Shown here: positions 1-6,901 of the stretch, piece after piece | Position numbering within the stretch: position 1 is the stretch's first letter | How the letters are laid out: each line of letters opens with the position of its first letter | Assembly (NCBI GenBank): GCA_020058145.1 | Contig: JAGVEP010000218.1 | Coordinates: 1 to 7,859, forward strand | DNA: 7,859 nt | Reading direction: 5' to 3' | Source: Phycisphaerae bacterium | GTDB lineage: Bacteria > Planctomycetota > Phycisphaerae > UBA1845 > Fen-1342 | The notes under the pieces: generated by a model | What the model was told of the DNA's origin: nothing | Seen by the model: the letters and a program-made list of their open reading frames with translations, nothing else | The model's database searches: none | Position numbers and translations under genes: made by a program

Positions 1-134
1 CCGGCACGGGGGCTGGACGCTGCACGATTGCGAGTTTCGCCGAGAACTGAGAGGCCCTGGGGTTGGGCTGGCCAAACGAATGCCGGGCAGCAACGGAGCA
101 ACCGCTCGCGGGGCGGTGCCGGCTCCGCGGCGGA
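1..134. other. Left edge, no supported gene
   Basis: No ORF here can be assigned to a product. Two plus-strand frames are open at the left edge. One stops at 48-50 after about 15 codons. The other has mostly G or C at third positions for its first dozen codons. Either could be the 3' end of a gene converging on the HAD hydrolase, but the stretch is too short to decide. No terminator hairpin with a T-run is visible. Confidence 0.5.
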
Positions 135-809
135 TTACGGTCGACCGCTGCGCTGACCACCACAGCCGAGCAATCGCTCGGCCGTCACGTGGGTGAGGTC
201 CGGCGCGTGGCCGCTCACGCCCGGCAGAGCTGCCGCCGGGCCGACGCCAAAGACGGGTATGCCGGCGCGGCGGGCGCTTTCAACGCCGGCCGCAGAATCC
301 TCGATGACCAGGCACTCGCCGGGCGACAGGGCGAGACGCTCCGCGATGCGCACATAGACTTCGGGGTCGGGTTTGCCGCGGGTCAGGTCGTTGCCGTCCA
401 GGACCACCTCAAACCAGTCGCGCGCCGCGAGTCGTTCGAGGATCATGCGCGTATTTCGGCTGGAGGAGCCGACCGCCAAACGCACGCCCTGCCGGCGCAG
501 CGCAGGGAGCAAGTTGAGGACGCCGGGCAGGACGTCCGCGGGTGTCAGGCGTGCTGCGAGTTCCAGGAAACGGGCCTGTTTGCGCTCGACGAGCGCCGCT
601 TTCTGCTGCGGGGTGTACGTCCGCGGCGCGTTGGCGAGGACGATTTCTAGGCTGGCCGCGCGACTCAGCCCGAGCAGCCGCAGGTTGGTCAGGCGGTCGA
701 ACGGAATGCCCTCGGCGGCGGTCAACTCCTGCCAAGACTGGTAGTGCAACTCGTCCGTGCGGACGAGGACGCCGTCGAGATCGAAGATGACGCCGCGAGT
801 GGGTGACAC
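135..809 (-). CDS. pgmB: Beta-phosphoglucomutase-like HAD hydrolase
   Basis: This is a cytosolic HAD-superfamily phosphatase/mutase of 224 residues, close to the usual length of about 220. Beta-phosphoglucomutase converts beta-glucose 1-phosphate to glucose 6-phosphate. The sequence shows motif I FDLDGVL with nucleophile D10 and acid/base D12. The cap residues follow: H22 in RTDELH, R50 in LGLSR, and K77. Motif II is GSSSRN (S115-N119), motif III is K146 in RGKPDPEVY, and motif IV is IEDS with E170 and D171. These line up one or two residues from the Lactococcus lactis enzyme as I recall it. GTG at 809 is chosen because it sits just before the first core strand; the only in-frame ATGs lie far upstream, inside fusA. 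No clear Shine-Dalgarno is seen, and the start lies inside an 8-base repeat array. The usual maltose or trehalose phosphorylase neighbours are absent, so substrate is uncertain. A phosphoglycolate or other sugar-phosphate phosphatase is the alternative. Confidence 0.85.
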   Translation of the reverse strand: MSPTRGVIFDLDGVLVRTDELHYQSWQELTAAEGIPFDRLTNLRLLGLSRAASLEIVLANAPRTYTPQQKAALVERKQARFLELAARLTPADVLPGVLNLLPALRRQGVRLAVGSSSRNTRMILERLAARDWFEVVLDGNDLTRGKPDPEVYVRIAERLALSPGECLVIEDSAAGVESARRAGIPVFGVGPAAALPGVSGHAPDLTHVTAERLLGCGGQRSGRP

Positions 810-831
810 GGTGATGAAGTGATAAGGTGAT
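800..831 (-). repeat. 8-base tandem array over HAD start
   Basis: Read on the minus strand, four consecutive 8-base units occupy 831-824 (ATCACCTT), 823-816 (ATCACTTC), 815-808 (ATCACCGT) and 807-800 (GTCACCCA). The constant head is RTCAC and the last three bases vary. The GTG start of the HAD gene (809-807) straddles units three and four. Units were aligned directly by eye; the function is unknown. Confidence 0.75.
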
Positions 832-877
832 CCGGGGGCGGACGCAACCGCGCGCTGCGCCGGCGCCGCGCGTTCAC

Positions 878-905
878 TTTCCCGCCCGACGAATTCCCGT
901 ATAAT
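878..905 (+). promoter_or_regulatory. Probable sigma70 promoter of fusA paralogue
   Basis: A perfect TATAAT lies at 900-905 in an otherwise GC-rich stretch, about 60 bases before the EF-G ATG. The -35 is poor: TTTCCC at 878-883 with a 16-base spacer is the best candidate. Transcription would start near 912 and give an untranslated leader of about 55 bases. The same AT-rich patch read on the minus strand (TTATAC) might serve the divergent HAD gene, but this is weak. Confidence 0.5.
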
Positions 906-966
906 CCCGCGTTCCGCCGTCCGGAGCGACGTGGCACGCCGGTTGGACGCGGCGGGCAGTGCAGTT

Positions 967-3042
967 ATGGACGACCTCGCCAAAATCCGCAACATCGGCA
1001 TCGCCGCCCACATCGACGCGGGCAAGACCACGACCACCGAGCGCGTGCTCTACTACAGCGGCACGATCCACAAGATGGGGAACGTGGACGACGGTACGAC
1101 GGTCACCGATTTCGACGTCGAGGAGCAGCAGCGCGGCATCACCATCTACAGCGCGGCGGTGTCGTTCGATTGGCGGGACTGCCGGGTCAATCTGATTGAC
1201 ACGCCCGGGCACGTCGATTTCACGGCCGAGGTCGAACGCAGCTTGCGCGTGCTCGACGGCGCGGTCGTCGTCTTCGACGCGAAAGAAGGTGTCGAGGCGC
1301 AGTCGGAGACCGTCTGGCGGCAGGCGGACAAGTACCGCGTACCGCGCATCTGCCTGCTCAACAAGATGGACAAGACGGGCGCGGATTTTCACCACGCCCT
1401 CGGCACGCTCCGCACGCGACTCGGCGCGAATCCCATCGCGATTCAGCTTCCGCTCGGCAGCGAAAGCTCGTTCCGCGGCTACATCGACCTCGTGCGGATG
1501 GAGGCTTGCGACTACAGCGGCAGCGACGACGGCCGCAAGTACGCGGTCGTCGAGATCCCGCCCGAGTTTGCGGAGCAGGCCCGCGAATTCCGGCACATTC
1601 TGGAGGAGAAGGCCGCGGATCTCGATGACCAACTGATGCTCAAGTACATCGAGAATCGACCGCTGGACGAGAGCGAGTTGCGGGCGGCTTTGCGCAAGGG
1701 CACGCTCGCCCGACAGTGTCAGCCCGTGCTGTGCGGCTCGGCGCTGCGGTACATGGGCGTGCAGGCGGTGCTGGACGCGGTGTGCGACTACCTGCCGTCG
1801 CCGCTCGATGTCCCGCCGATCGAGGGGCACGACCCGGAACACCCGAGCAAGAAGGTCACGCGGAAGTGCGATCCGGGGCAGCCGCTGGCGGCGCTCGTTT
1901 TCAAGATCGTCGCGGAGGCGCATGGTGACCTGCACTTTCTCCGCATCTACTCGGGCACGCTGAAGGCCGGCTCGCGCGTCGTGAACGTCGGCCGGCGGAA
2001 AAAGGACAACGTCCCGAAGCTCTTTCGTATGTTCGCCAAACGCCGTGAGTTGATCGAGGTCGCGCACGCCGGCGACATCGTGGCCGCGGTCGGGCTCAAG
2101 GAAGCGCAGACCGGCGACACGCTGTGTACCACGCACGGCGGGCAAATCCTGCTCGAACGCATCGAATTCCCGCAGACCGTCATCAGCATGGCCATCGAGC
2201 CGCGCTCGACCGCCGATCGCGACAAGCTGATCGCCGCGCTCGGCATGCTCGGCCGCAGCGATCCGACCTTCGAGTTCCGGACCGACCCCGAAACCGGGCA
2301 GACGCTCATTTCCGGCATGGGTGAACTGCACCTGGAGGTCAAGACGCACCTGCTCGAACGCGATTTTCGCGTCCCGGTCAAGGCGTTCAAGCCGCGCGTC
2401 GCGTACCGCGAGACCATCACGCGTGCGGCGGAAGCCGAAGGGCGGTTGATTCGACAGACCGGGGGCCGTGGGCAGTTCGCAGTGGTCAAGCTGCGCGTTG
2501 CACCCTTCGCGCCGCAGGCGGGTGAGGAGTCGTTCCGGTTCGCAAGCCGGCTGCCGGCGGGCAAGATCCGGCCTCAGTTTCTGCCGGCGCTCGAACAGGG
2601 GGTGCGCGACGCCGGCCGCAGCGGCGGGCTCGGCGGATATCCGCTGATCAACGTCCAGGCCACGCTGCTGGACGCCGAGGAGAGCGCCGAGGATTCGACC
2701 GACATGGCGTTTGAAGGCGCCGGGGCAATCGCGTTCCAGCGGGCCATCGAACAGGCCGGTCCGGTGTTGCTCGAACCGATCATGAAGGTCGAAGTGGTCA
2801 CCCCCGAGGAATATTACGGGGCGATCAACGGCGATTTGATGGCCCGCCGCGCAACGATCACCGCCACCGGGACGCGTGGGCACAACCACGTCATCACCGC
2901 GGAAGCGCCGCTGGCGTCCATGTTCGGCTACGCGACGCAGGTGCGTTCGCTATCGCAAGGCCGCGCGTCCTACTCGATGGAGCCGTGCCGGTACGAACGC
3001 ATGCCGGACAACCTCGCCCAACAGGTGCTGGGGGTGATGTAA
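967..3042 (+). CDS. fusA: Elongation factor G paralogue (spdEFG2/mtEF-G2-like)
   Basis: This is a complete translational GTPase of 691 residues with all five EF-G domains. The G domain (1-285) has G1 AHIDAGKT (14-21), G2 RGITIYSAA (56-64), G3 DTPGH (78-82), G4 NKMD (132-135) and G5 CGSA (256-259). Domain II follows at about 303-390, III at 404-477 (with SGMGELHLE), IV at 478-600 and V at 601-680. ATG 967 is preferred over the in-frame GTG at 931 because homologues begin close to the KIRNIGI strand. The Shine-Dalgarno is weak. The gene stands alone, away from rpsL, rpsG and tuf, so it is probably a second copy. The G4 context NKMDKTGA, in place of the usual NKMDRxGA, and RGITI(Y/Q)SAAVxFDW recall mitochondrial EF-G2. 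The domain IV tip has S573 where translocases carry a conserved histidine. I infer a ribosome-recycling role, but ordinary translocase is possible. Frame and family are certain; the subfamily is tentative. Confidence 0.95.
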   Translation: MDDLAKIRNIGIAAHIDAGKTTTTERVLYYSGTIHKMGNVDDGTTVTDFDVEEQQRGITIYSAAVSFDWRDCRVNLIDTPGHVDFTAEVERSLRVLDGAVVVFDAKEGVEAQSETVWRQADKYRVPRICLLNKMDKTGADFHHALGTLRTRLGANPIAIQLPLGSESSFRGYIDLVRMEACDYSGSDDGRKYAVVEIPPEFAEQAREFRHILEEKAADLDDQLMLKYIENRPLDESELRAALRKGTLARQCQPVLCGSALRYMGVQAVLDAVCDYLPSPLDVPPIEGHDPEHPSKKVTRKCDPGQPLAALVFKIVAEAHGDLHFLRIYSGTLKAGSRVVNVGRRKKDNVPKLFRMFAKRRELIEVAHAGDIVAAVGLKEAQTGDTLCTTHGGQILLERIEFPQTVISMAIEPRSTADRDKLIAALGMLGRSDPTFEFRTDPETGQTLISGMGELHLEVKTHLLERDFRVPVKAFKPRVAYRETITRAAEAEGRLIRQTGGRGQFAVVKLRVAPFAPQAGEESFRFASRLPAGKIRPQFLPALEQGVRDAGRSGGLGGYPLINVQATLLDAEESAEDSTDMAFEGAGAIAFQRAIEQAGPVLLEPIMKVEVVTPEEYYGAINGDLMARRATITATGTRGHNHVITAEAPLASMFGYATQVRSLSQGRASYSMEPCRYERMPDNLAQQVLGVM

Positions 3043-3444
3043 CGCTCAGGTCCCGCCGCGGTGGTTAGAGCCGCGAGCGCCAGGGGCGGTCGAAATACCT
3101 GCTGCGCCGTGTCGGGGTTGGGGTCCGGCGGCTGGCCCGTGGTCGGGCGTAGAACACTGGGGACACAATTTTTTCACAACATTCCGAAAGCGCGCCGCAT
3201 CTTTCTCACTTCTATGGGTGCTGCGGGTCGACAATGGGCCGGCCCGAGCAGGCACGCGAATCTCGGAAAAAGGAGAACTTCCATGACGGCGGCGAGTGTG
3301 GCATCACGAGTTTCTGGTCCGCGGCCCGAGGTGTTCGCGCTGTTGACGCGCGTCACACCGCACTTTCGCAGATGGTGCGCGGCTGCGTACGCCGCGCGAG
3401 AAAGCAACCCCAGGAAAACATTGCAGACATATAGGAGTACACAC
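3043..3444. other. Intergenic region with orphan RBS and ATG
   Basis: This stretch of 402 bases has no gene I can support. It contains a GGGGACACAATTTTTTCAC phrase (3159-3177), a perfect GGGCCGGCCC palindrome (3236-3245), and a strong AGGAG (3271-3275) seven bases before ATG 3283. That ATG is in frame with the PEP-CTERM gene. Reading from it would add 54 arginine-rich residues unlike any signal peptide. No clear terminator for fusA and no convincing promoter box is visible. Confidence 0.55.
3433..3437 (+). promoter_or_regulatory. Ribosome binding site deciding PEP-CTERM start
   Basis: AGGAG lies seven bases upstream of ATG 3445. It selects that codon, which opens a typical signal peptide. 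An equally good AGGAG with the same seven-base spacing sits at 3271-3275 before an in-frame upstream ATG at 3283, so the choice rests on the signal peptide, not on the ribosome site alone. Confidence 0.65.
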
Positions 3445-4089
3445 ATGATTAGGACAGCGACGATGAGGAGTGCCTATATGCATGTGGTAGTCGCGGTGAC
3501 CTCTTGCGTCCTGCTGCCTGCGGTCCCGGCCATGGCGGACGTCATTTACGACGAAGTCGGCGGCTTGACGCCTGGCGACAGGTACGGGGGACACGTGGAG
3601 CCCCAAGGTGGCGGGGATAATATCCCGTTGGCCGACGGCATTGTGGGCGCCGATCGCAAGTACGTGTACGTGAAGCCGGGTGTCGCGATTGAGAAGATCG
3701 TCGTTAAGAAGTTGCCGCCGCTGCCGCCGCCGGAGCCGGTGAAGAAGGCCGAACTGGGCACCTCGAACGGCAGCGACCTGTGGGGGTATCTGCAAGTCGG
3801 GAATCGGTGGGCTCTCTTTGCCAAGCCAGGCGATGAATTTGCGGTCTGGACGGGTATCTCGGCGGATCAGTACAACTTGTCCCTGCCCTTGAACGTCGGC
3901 GACACCTTCTTCTTCTCGCTGGGCCACAACCCTGCCATACCGGGCGTGGGCGTCTGGCACCAAGACAACACGCCGTTTACGGGTTTGGCTTACGTCTTCG
4001 GTCATGATACCGTGATTGTGCCAGAACCGTCCTCGGTTCTGCTGCTGGCCGCCGGCGGAATTGCCACGCTTGTCCGACGACGTGTCTGA
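3445..4089 (+). CDS. PEP-CTERM sorting-domain secreted protein
   Basis: This is a 214-residue exported protein of unknown function. Residues 1-31 form a Sec signal peptide: basic start, hydrophobic core 14-27, and likely cleavage after PAMA (31). The mature part has a lysine-flanked proline-rich linker (KKLPPLPPPEPVKK, 88-101). An aromatic, probably beta-rich segment follows (112-190). The C-terminus is a classic sorting tail: VPEP (192-195), a hydrophobic stretch 197-210 and a terminal RRR cluster (211-213). In known systems this tail is recognised by an exosortase, which cleaves it and places the protein at the cell surface or in extracellular matrix; no exosortase is in this window. No catalytic motif is recognised. 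The start is chosen by the AGGAG seven bases upstream and the signal peptide. A longer form from ATG 3283 is possible but would bury the signal peptide behind 54 residues. The gene appears monocistronic and converges on sdhB. Confidence 0.85.
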   Translation: MIRTATMRSAYMHVVVAVTSCVLLPAVPAMADVIYDEVGGLTPGDRYGGHVEPQGGGDNIPLADGIVGADRKYVYVKPGVAIEKIVVKKLPPLPPPEPVKKAELGTSNGSDLWGYLQVGNRWALFAKPGDEFAVWTGISADQYNLSLPLNVGDTFFFSLGHNPAIPGVGVWHQDNTPFTGLAYVFGHDTVIVPEPSSVLLLAAGGIATLVRRRV

Positions 4090-4104
4090 CCGGCAGACAG
4101 AAAA

Positions 4105-4147
4105 CGGGACAGGTTCGCTCTTGACTTCTCGAAACCCGGTTTGTCCC
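4105..4147. repeat. REP-like imperfect palindrome after PEP-CTERM gene
   Basis: The arms GGGACA (4106-4111) and TGTCCC (4142-4147) enclose a second stem, GGTTCG (4112-4117) with CGAAACC (4130-4136, one bulged A). The loop is about 12 bases. The phrase CGGGACAGGTTC resembles GGGACAGG-type palindromes I associate with REP elements and Y1/RAYT transposases; that link is from memory and unverified. It starts 16 bases after the stop codon, so it may also aid transcript ending. Confidence 0.45.
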
Positions 4148-4153
4148 TGCCCC

Positions 4154-4190
4154 ACCCGCCCTCGCGTCGGTCCTCCGCGCGGGGGCGGGT
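4154..4190. terminator. Bidirectional terminator hairpin, GC-rich
   Basis: A 13-base-pair stem pairs 4154-4166 with 4178-4190, fully matched apart from one G-U wobble, around an 11-base loop. It lies between the stop codons of two convergent genes (4089 plus, 4221-4219 minus), which suits a shared terminator. No long T-run follows on either side, only TGTATCTACTT on the plus strand. Efficiency is therefore uncertain and it could instead be an RNA-stabilising end structure. Confidence 0.6.
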
Positions 4191-4218
4191 TGTATCTACT
4201 TCGTCGCCGCGTCGCACT

Positions 4219-4968
4219 TCACTTGACGAAGATATCCCGCAGCCACTGGATCGTCGCCTGCCGGCCTAACTCGCCGATGGCCTGCGTAAGCGGAATGTCC
4301 TTGGGGCAGACCTTGACGCAATTCTGAGCATTGCCGCAATCCGCAAGGCCGCCTTTTTCCATCAACGCGTGCAGGCGCTCCTCTTTGAAGAAGCCGCCGG
4401 TGGGGTGCGAGTTGTGCAGCGCCGTCTGACCGAGCGGTGCCGGGCCGATGAAGGCCGACGCGTCGTGATATTGCGGGCAGACCTCCATGCAGCAGCCGCA
4501 GGTCATGCACCGCGAGAAAGCGTAGCGCAAGGCCTGGTCGGCGGGCGCAATCCGCGGGGCGTGCTGATGAATGTCCTGCGAACCGTCGAGCGGCACCCAC
4601 GCCTTGACCTTTTTCAGCGCGTCGAACATCTTCTGCCGATCGACGTGCAGGTCGCGCACGATGGGGAATTTCACCAGTGGCTCGAGCACAATCGGTTGGG
4701 CGAGGTCGTCGACGAGCGCGGCGCAGGCCTGCCGGGGGGTGCCGTTGACGATCATCGTACACGCGCCGCAGACCTCTTCCATGCAGTTGGATTCCCAGAC
4801 CACCGGCGCGACGCGCTCGCCGCGCAAATTGATCGGGTGCTCCCGCAGATACAGCAGCGCCGAAATCACATTGTGCTGCGGCGCGTACGGCAGCTTGAAT
4901 TCTTCCCAGTACGGCGACGAAGCCGGGCCGTCCTGACGCTTGATCCGAAGGTGGATCGTTTTCTCCAT
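4219..4968 (-). CDS. sdhB: Succinate dehydrogenase iron-sulfur subunit
   Basis: This is the electron-transfer subunit of complex II, 249 residues, on the cytoplasmic face between flavoprotein and membrane anchor. The N-terminal ferredoxin-like domain holds the 2Fe-2S cysteines C62, C67, C70 and C82 with the standard 5-3-12 spacing. The C-terminal domain has C154, C157, C160 and C221, expected to bind 4Fe-4S, and C164, C211 and C217, expected to bind 3Fe-4S. All cluster ligands are present. The opening (KTIHLRIKRQDGP...PYWEEF, VISALLYLREHP) resembles the Bacillus type B subunit more than the E. coli one. ATG 4968 has GAGGA (4982-4978) nine bases upstream. It is the last gene of sdhCAB, 46 bases after sdhA, with a heptamer array between them. 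The complex could run as fumarate reductase under anoxia; sequence alone does not settle direction. Confidence 0.95.
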   Translation of the reverse strand: MEKTIHLRIKRQDGPASSPYWEEFKLPYAPQHNVISALLYLREHPINLRGERVAPVVWESNCMEEVCGACTMIVNGTPRQACAALVDDLAQPIVLEPLVKFPIVRDLHVDRQKMFDALKKVKAWVPLDGSQDIHQHAPRIAPADQALRYAFSRCMTCGCCMEVCPQYHDASAFIGPAPLGQTALHNSHPTGGFFKEERLHALMEKGGLADCGNAQNCVKVCPKDIPLTQAIGELGRQATIQWLRDIFVK

Positions 4969-4984
4969 GTCGCGTATTCCTCGA

Positions 4985-5019
4985 AAAAAGCCGTCAGCCG
5001 TCAGCAGACAGCTTTCAGC
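4985..5019 (-). repeat. Heptamer array GCTGnnn, sdhA-sdhB junction
   Basis: On the minus strand five 7-base units run without gaps: GCTGAAA (5019-5013), GCTGTCT (5012-5006), GCTGACG (5005-4999), GCTGACG (4998-4992) and a degenerate GCTTTTT (4991-4985). The head is constant and the tail varies. The TGA stop of sdhA (5017-5015) lies inside the first unit. The array ends just before the sdhB ribosome site. Seen directly; role unknown. Confidence 0.8.
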
Positions 5020-6898
5020 GGTAGTCCCGCGGCGTCTCCGGCGCCATGACGGACACTTCGACCGGCCAATACTCCACTTTGGGACCGTCCGATGTATGGG
5101 TCGCGATCGAGTGCTTGAGCCATTTCTCGTTGTTCGTTTTCCAGGTCGCCTTGTACGCCTCGTATTCGGGGTCGCCGGCGAACTTGCCCTCCGGCTGCTT
5201 CAACTCGAACTCGGCCTTGTAATGCGAGCCGCGGCACTCGTCGCGCAGCCGGGCACACTTCGTCACGACCTCCGCCATCACGAGCATATCCTGGAGTTGA
5301 CGGGCCCACGGCAAGGTCTGATTGGTCCAGCCGGACTTGTCGTCGAGCGCGATCTTGCGCGCCCGCTCCTTCAACGTGCCAATCTCGGCCAGGGCGTTGT
5401 CGAGCCCCTTGTTTTCGCGTTCGACGAACACATGCTCGGACATGACCTCGCCGAGCTTGTGATGCAGCGTGCTCGCGTTCTCCCCGCCCGTGCGGGTGAG
5501 CAACGCCTGGTTGATTTCTTCCTGGCGTTTCTTCTCGGCGTCGTACGCGCTCTGCGGCAGCTTGTCGCTGCTCGATTTGAGACTCTTGAGATACGCCGCC
5601 GTCGCGTCGCCGGCCACCCGCCCGCTGTACGAAGCGCTGAGCAGCGAATTGGCCCCCAGCCGGTTCGCGCCGTGGTAGGCGAAGTCGCACTCGCCGCAAG
5701 CGTAAAGCCCGGGGATGGTCGTCGCGTGATTCTTGGGGTGTGCGCGCACGATGCCGCCGGTCTGGGCGTCCTTTTCATAGCCGACCCATAGCCCGCCCAT
5801 GGTGTAGTGCATGGCGGGGAAGATTTCCATCGGATTGACGTAAGGGTCCTGGCCCGCGAAGGTCTCGTACATCTCGAGAATGCCGCCAAGACGAGCTTCG
5901 AGAAAGGCCCGTGGCTTGTGGGTCAGGTCGAGATACACCACTTCCTGCCCGCGGACGCCCAGGCCCATGTGCCGCGTGGCCCGCACAATCGCCCGCGACG
6001 CCACATCGCGCGGCACGGTGTTGCCGTAGGTCGGATACCACTCTTCAAGGAAGTAGAAGCGCTCGTCTTCGGGGACGCTCTTCGCAGCGCGCTGGTCGCC
6101 CGCTTTTCGCGGCACCCAGATGCGGCCGCCCTCGCCGCGGCAGGCCTCGGACATCAGCCGCAGCTTGTCGTGCCCCTTCATCGCGGTGGGGTGAAACTGC
6201 GAGAACTCGGCGTTGCCGAACTTGGCGCCCTGCTGATACGCGCGGGCCGTGGCGGCGCCCGTGCAACTGCTCGACATCGTCGAGCGCCCCCAAATCAGAC
6301 CCGCCCCGCCGGTTGCGAGAATGACGGCGTCGGCGCGAAAGGCCTGCACCTGCATCGTCTTGAGGTTCAGGGCCGTGATCCCGCGACACACGCCGGCGTC
6401 GTCGAGAACCAGGGACAAAAACTCCCAATACTCGTATTTCGTCACGCCCGCCTGGTCTTCTTTGGCTCGAATCTGCTCGTCGATCGAGTAGAGGAGCTGG
6501 GCGCCGGTCGTGGCCCCCGCAAAGCACGTCCGGCGGTTCTTCACGCCGCCAAACAGCCGCTGGTCCATGATGCCTTCGGGCGTACGGCTGAACGTGACGC
6601 CCATGCGGTCATAGGTGCGGATGAGGCCGGGGGCGTCCTCGCACATCGTCTTGATCGGCGGCTGATCGCCGAGGTAGTCGCCGCCCTTGATGGTGTCGAT
6701 GATGTGTTGCTGAATCGAGTCGCGCTGGCCCTTGATGTCGAGGACGGCATTAAGGCCGCCCTGGGCACAGCACGAGTGCGACCGCTTGACCGGAAACAGC
6801 GAGAACAGATCGACCGGGTAGCCGGCTTCGACCAGCCGCAGCGCGGCCCACAGACCGCCCAGCCCGCCGCCGATCACGACAACACGTTGTTTAGCCAT
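5015..6898 (-). CDS. sdhA: Succinate dehydrogenase flavoprotein subunit
   Basis: This is the catalytic subunit of complex II, 627 residues. It oxidises succinate to fumarate in the TCA cycle, or can run in reverse. The Rossmann motif VVVIGGGLGGL (6-16) binds FAD. H41 in RSHSCCAQGG is the expected covalent FAD attachment site. Substrate and catalytic residues are all present: H236 in QFHPTA, the CRGEGG loop (253-258), R297 in PRDVASRA as proton-transfer arginine, H364 in MHYTMGG, and R413 in NRLGANSLL. The C-terminal helical domain carries RDECRGSHYK (552-561). The short C-terminus and the SHSCCAQGG form fit the Bacillus-like type B group. ATG 6898 is three bases after a heptamer array and has no Shine-Dalgarno, so translation may depend on coupling to sdhC, which stops 22 bases upstream. 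The cysteine pair next to H41 is seen in relatives and is not a defect. Confidence 0.96.
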   Translation of the reverse strand: MAKQRVVVIGGGLGGLWAALRLVEAGYPVDLFSLFPVKRSHSCCAQGGLNAVLDIKGQRDSIQQHIIDTIKGGDYLGDQPPIKTMCEDAPGLIRTYDRMGVTFSRTPEGIMDQRLFGGVKNRRTCFAGATTGAQLLYSIDEQIRAKEDQAGVTKYEYWEFLSLVLDDAGVCRGITALNLKTMQVQAFRADAVILATGGAGLIWGRSTMSSSCTGAATARAYQQGAKFGNAEFSQFHPTAMKGHDKLRLMSEACRGEGGRIWVPRKAGDQRAAKSVPEDERFYFLEEWYPTYGNTVPRDVASRAIVRATRHMGLGVRGQEVVYLDLTHKPRAFLEARLGGILEMYETFAGQDPYVNPMEIFPAMHYTMGGLWVGYEKDAQTGGIVRAHPKNHATTIPGLYACGECDFAYHGANRLGANSLLSASYSGRVAGDATAAYLKSLKSSSDKLPQSAYDAEKKRQEEINQALLTRTGGENASTLHHKLGEVMSEHVFVERENKGLDNALAEIGTLKERARKIALDDKSGWTNQTLPWARQLQDMLVMAEVVTKCARLRDECRGSHYKAEFELKQPEGKFAGDPEYEAYKATWKTNNEKWLKHSIATHTSDGPKVEYWPVEVSVMAPETPRDYR

Positions 6899-6901
6899 AG
6901 G

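Noticed and set aside
63..650. 195-codon plus-strand frame over the HAD gene
   Set aside because: It lies opposite a complete HAD protein with all catalytic motifs. The translation is Ala/Arg/Gly-rich with no domain.
932..947. Sigma54-like element TGGCACG-N4-TTGG before fusA
   Set aside because: The -24 half is perfect, but the near-invariant GC of the -12 half is GG. Transcription would start only about 10 bases from the ATG, and the TATAAT at 900-905 is a better promoter.
874..2889. 671-codon open frame antisense to the EF-G gene
   Set aside because: It is the complement of a strongly conserved coding sequence in GC-rich DNA, where long antisense frames are expected. Its translation is Arg/Asp/Val-rich low-information sequence with no recognisable domain.
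3061..3282. N-terminal coding extension of the PEP-CTERM gene from 3061
   Set aside because: The frame is open, but the translation is Arg/Gly-rich with no conserved character and no ribosome site at 3061. The real starts lie at 3445 or, less likely, 3283.
4369..5049. 226-codon plus-strand frame opposite sdhB
   Set aside because: It is the antisense of a gene with all eleven cluster cysteines intact and has no ribosome site or motif of its own.
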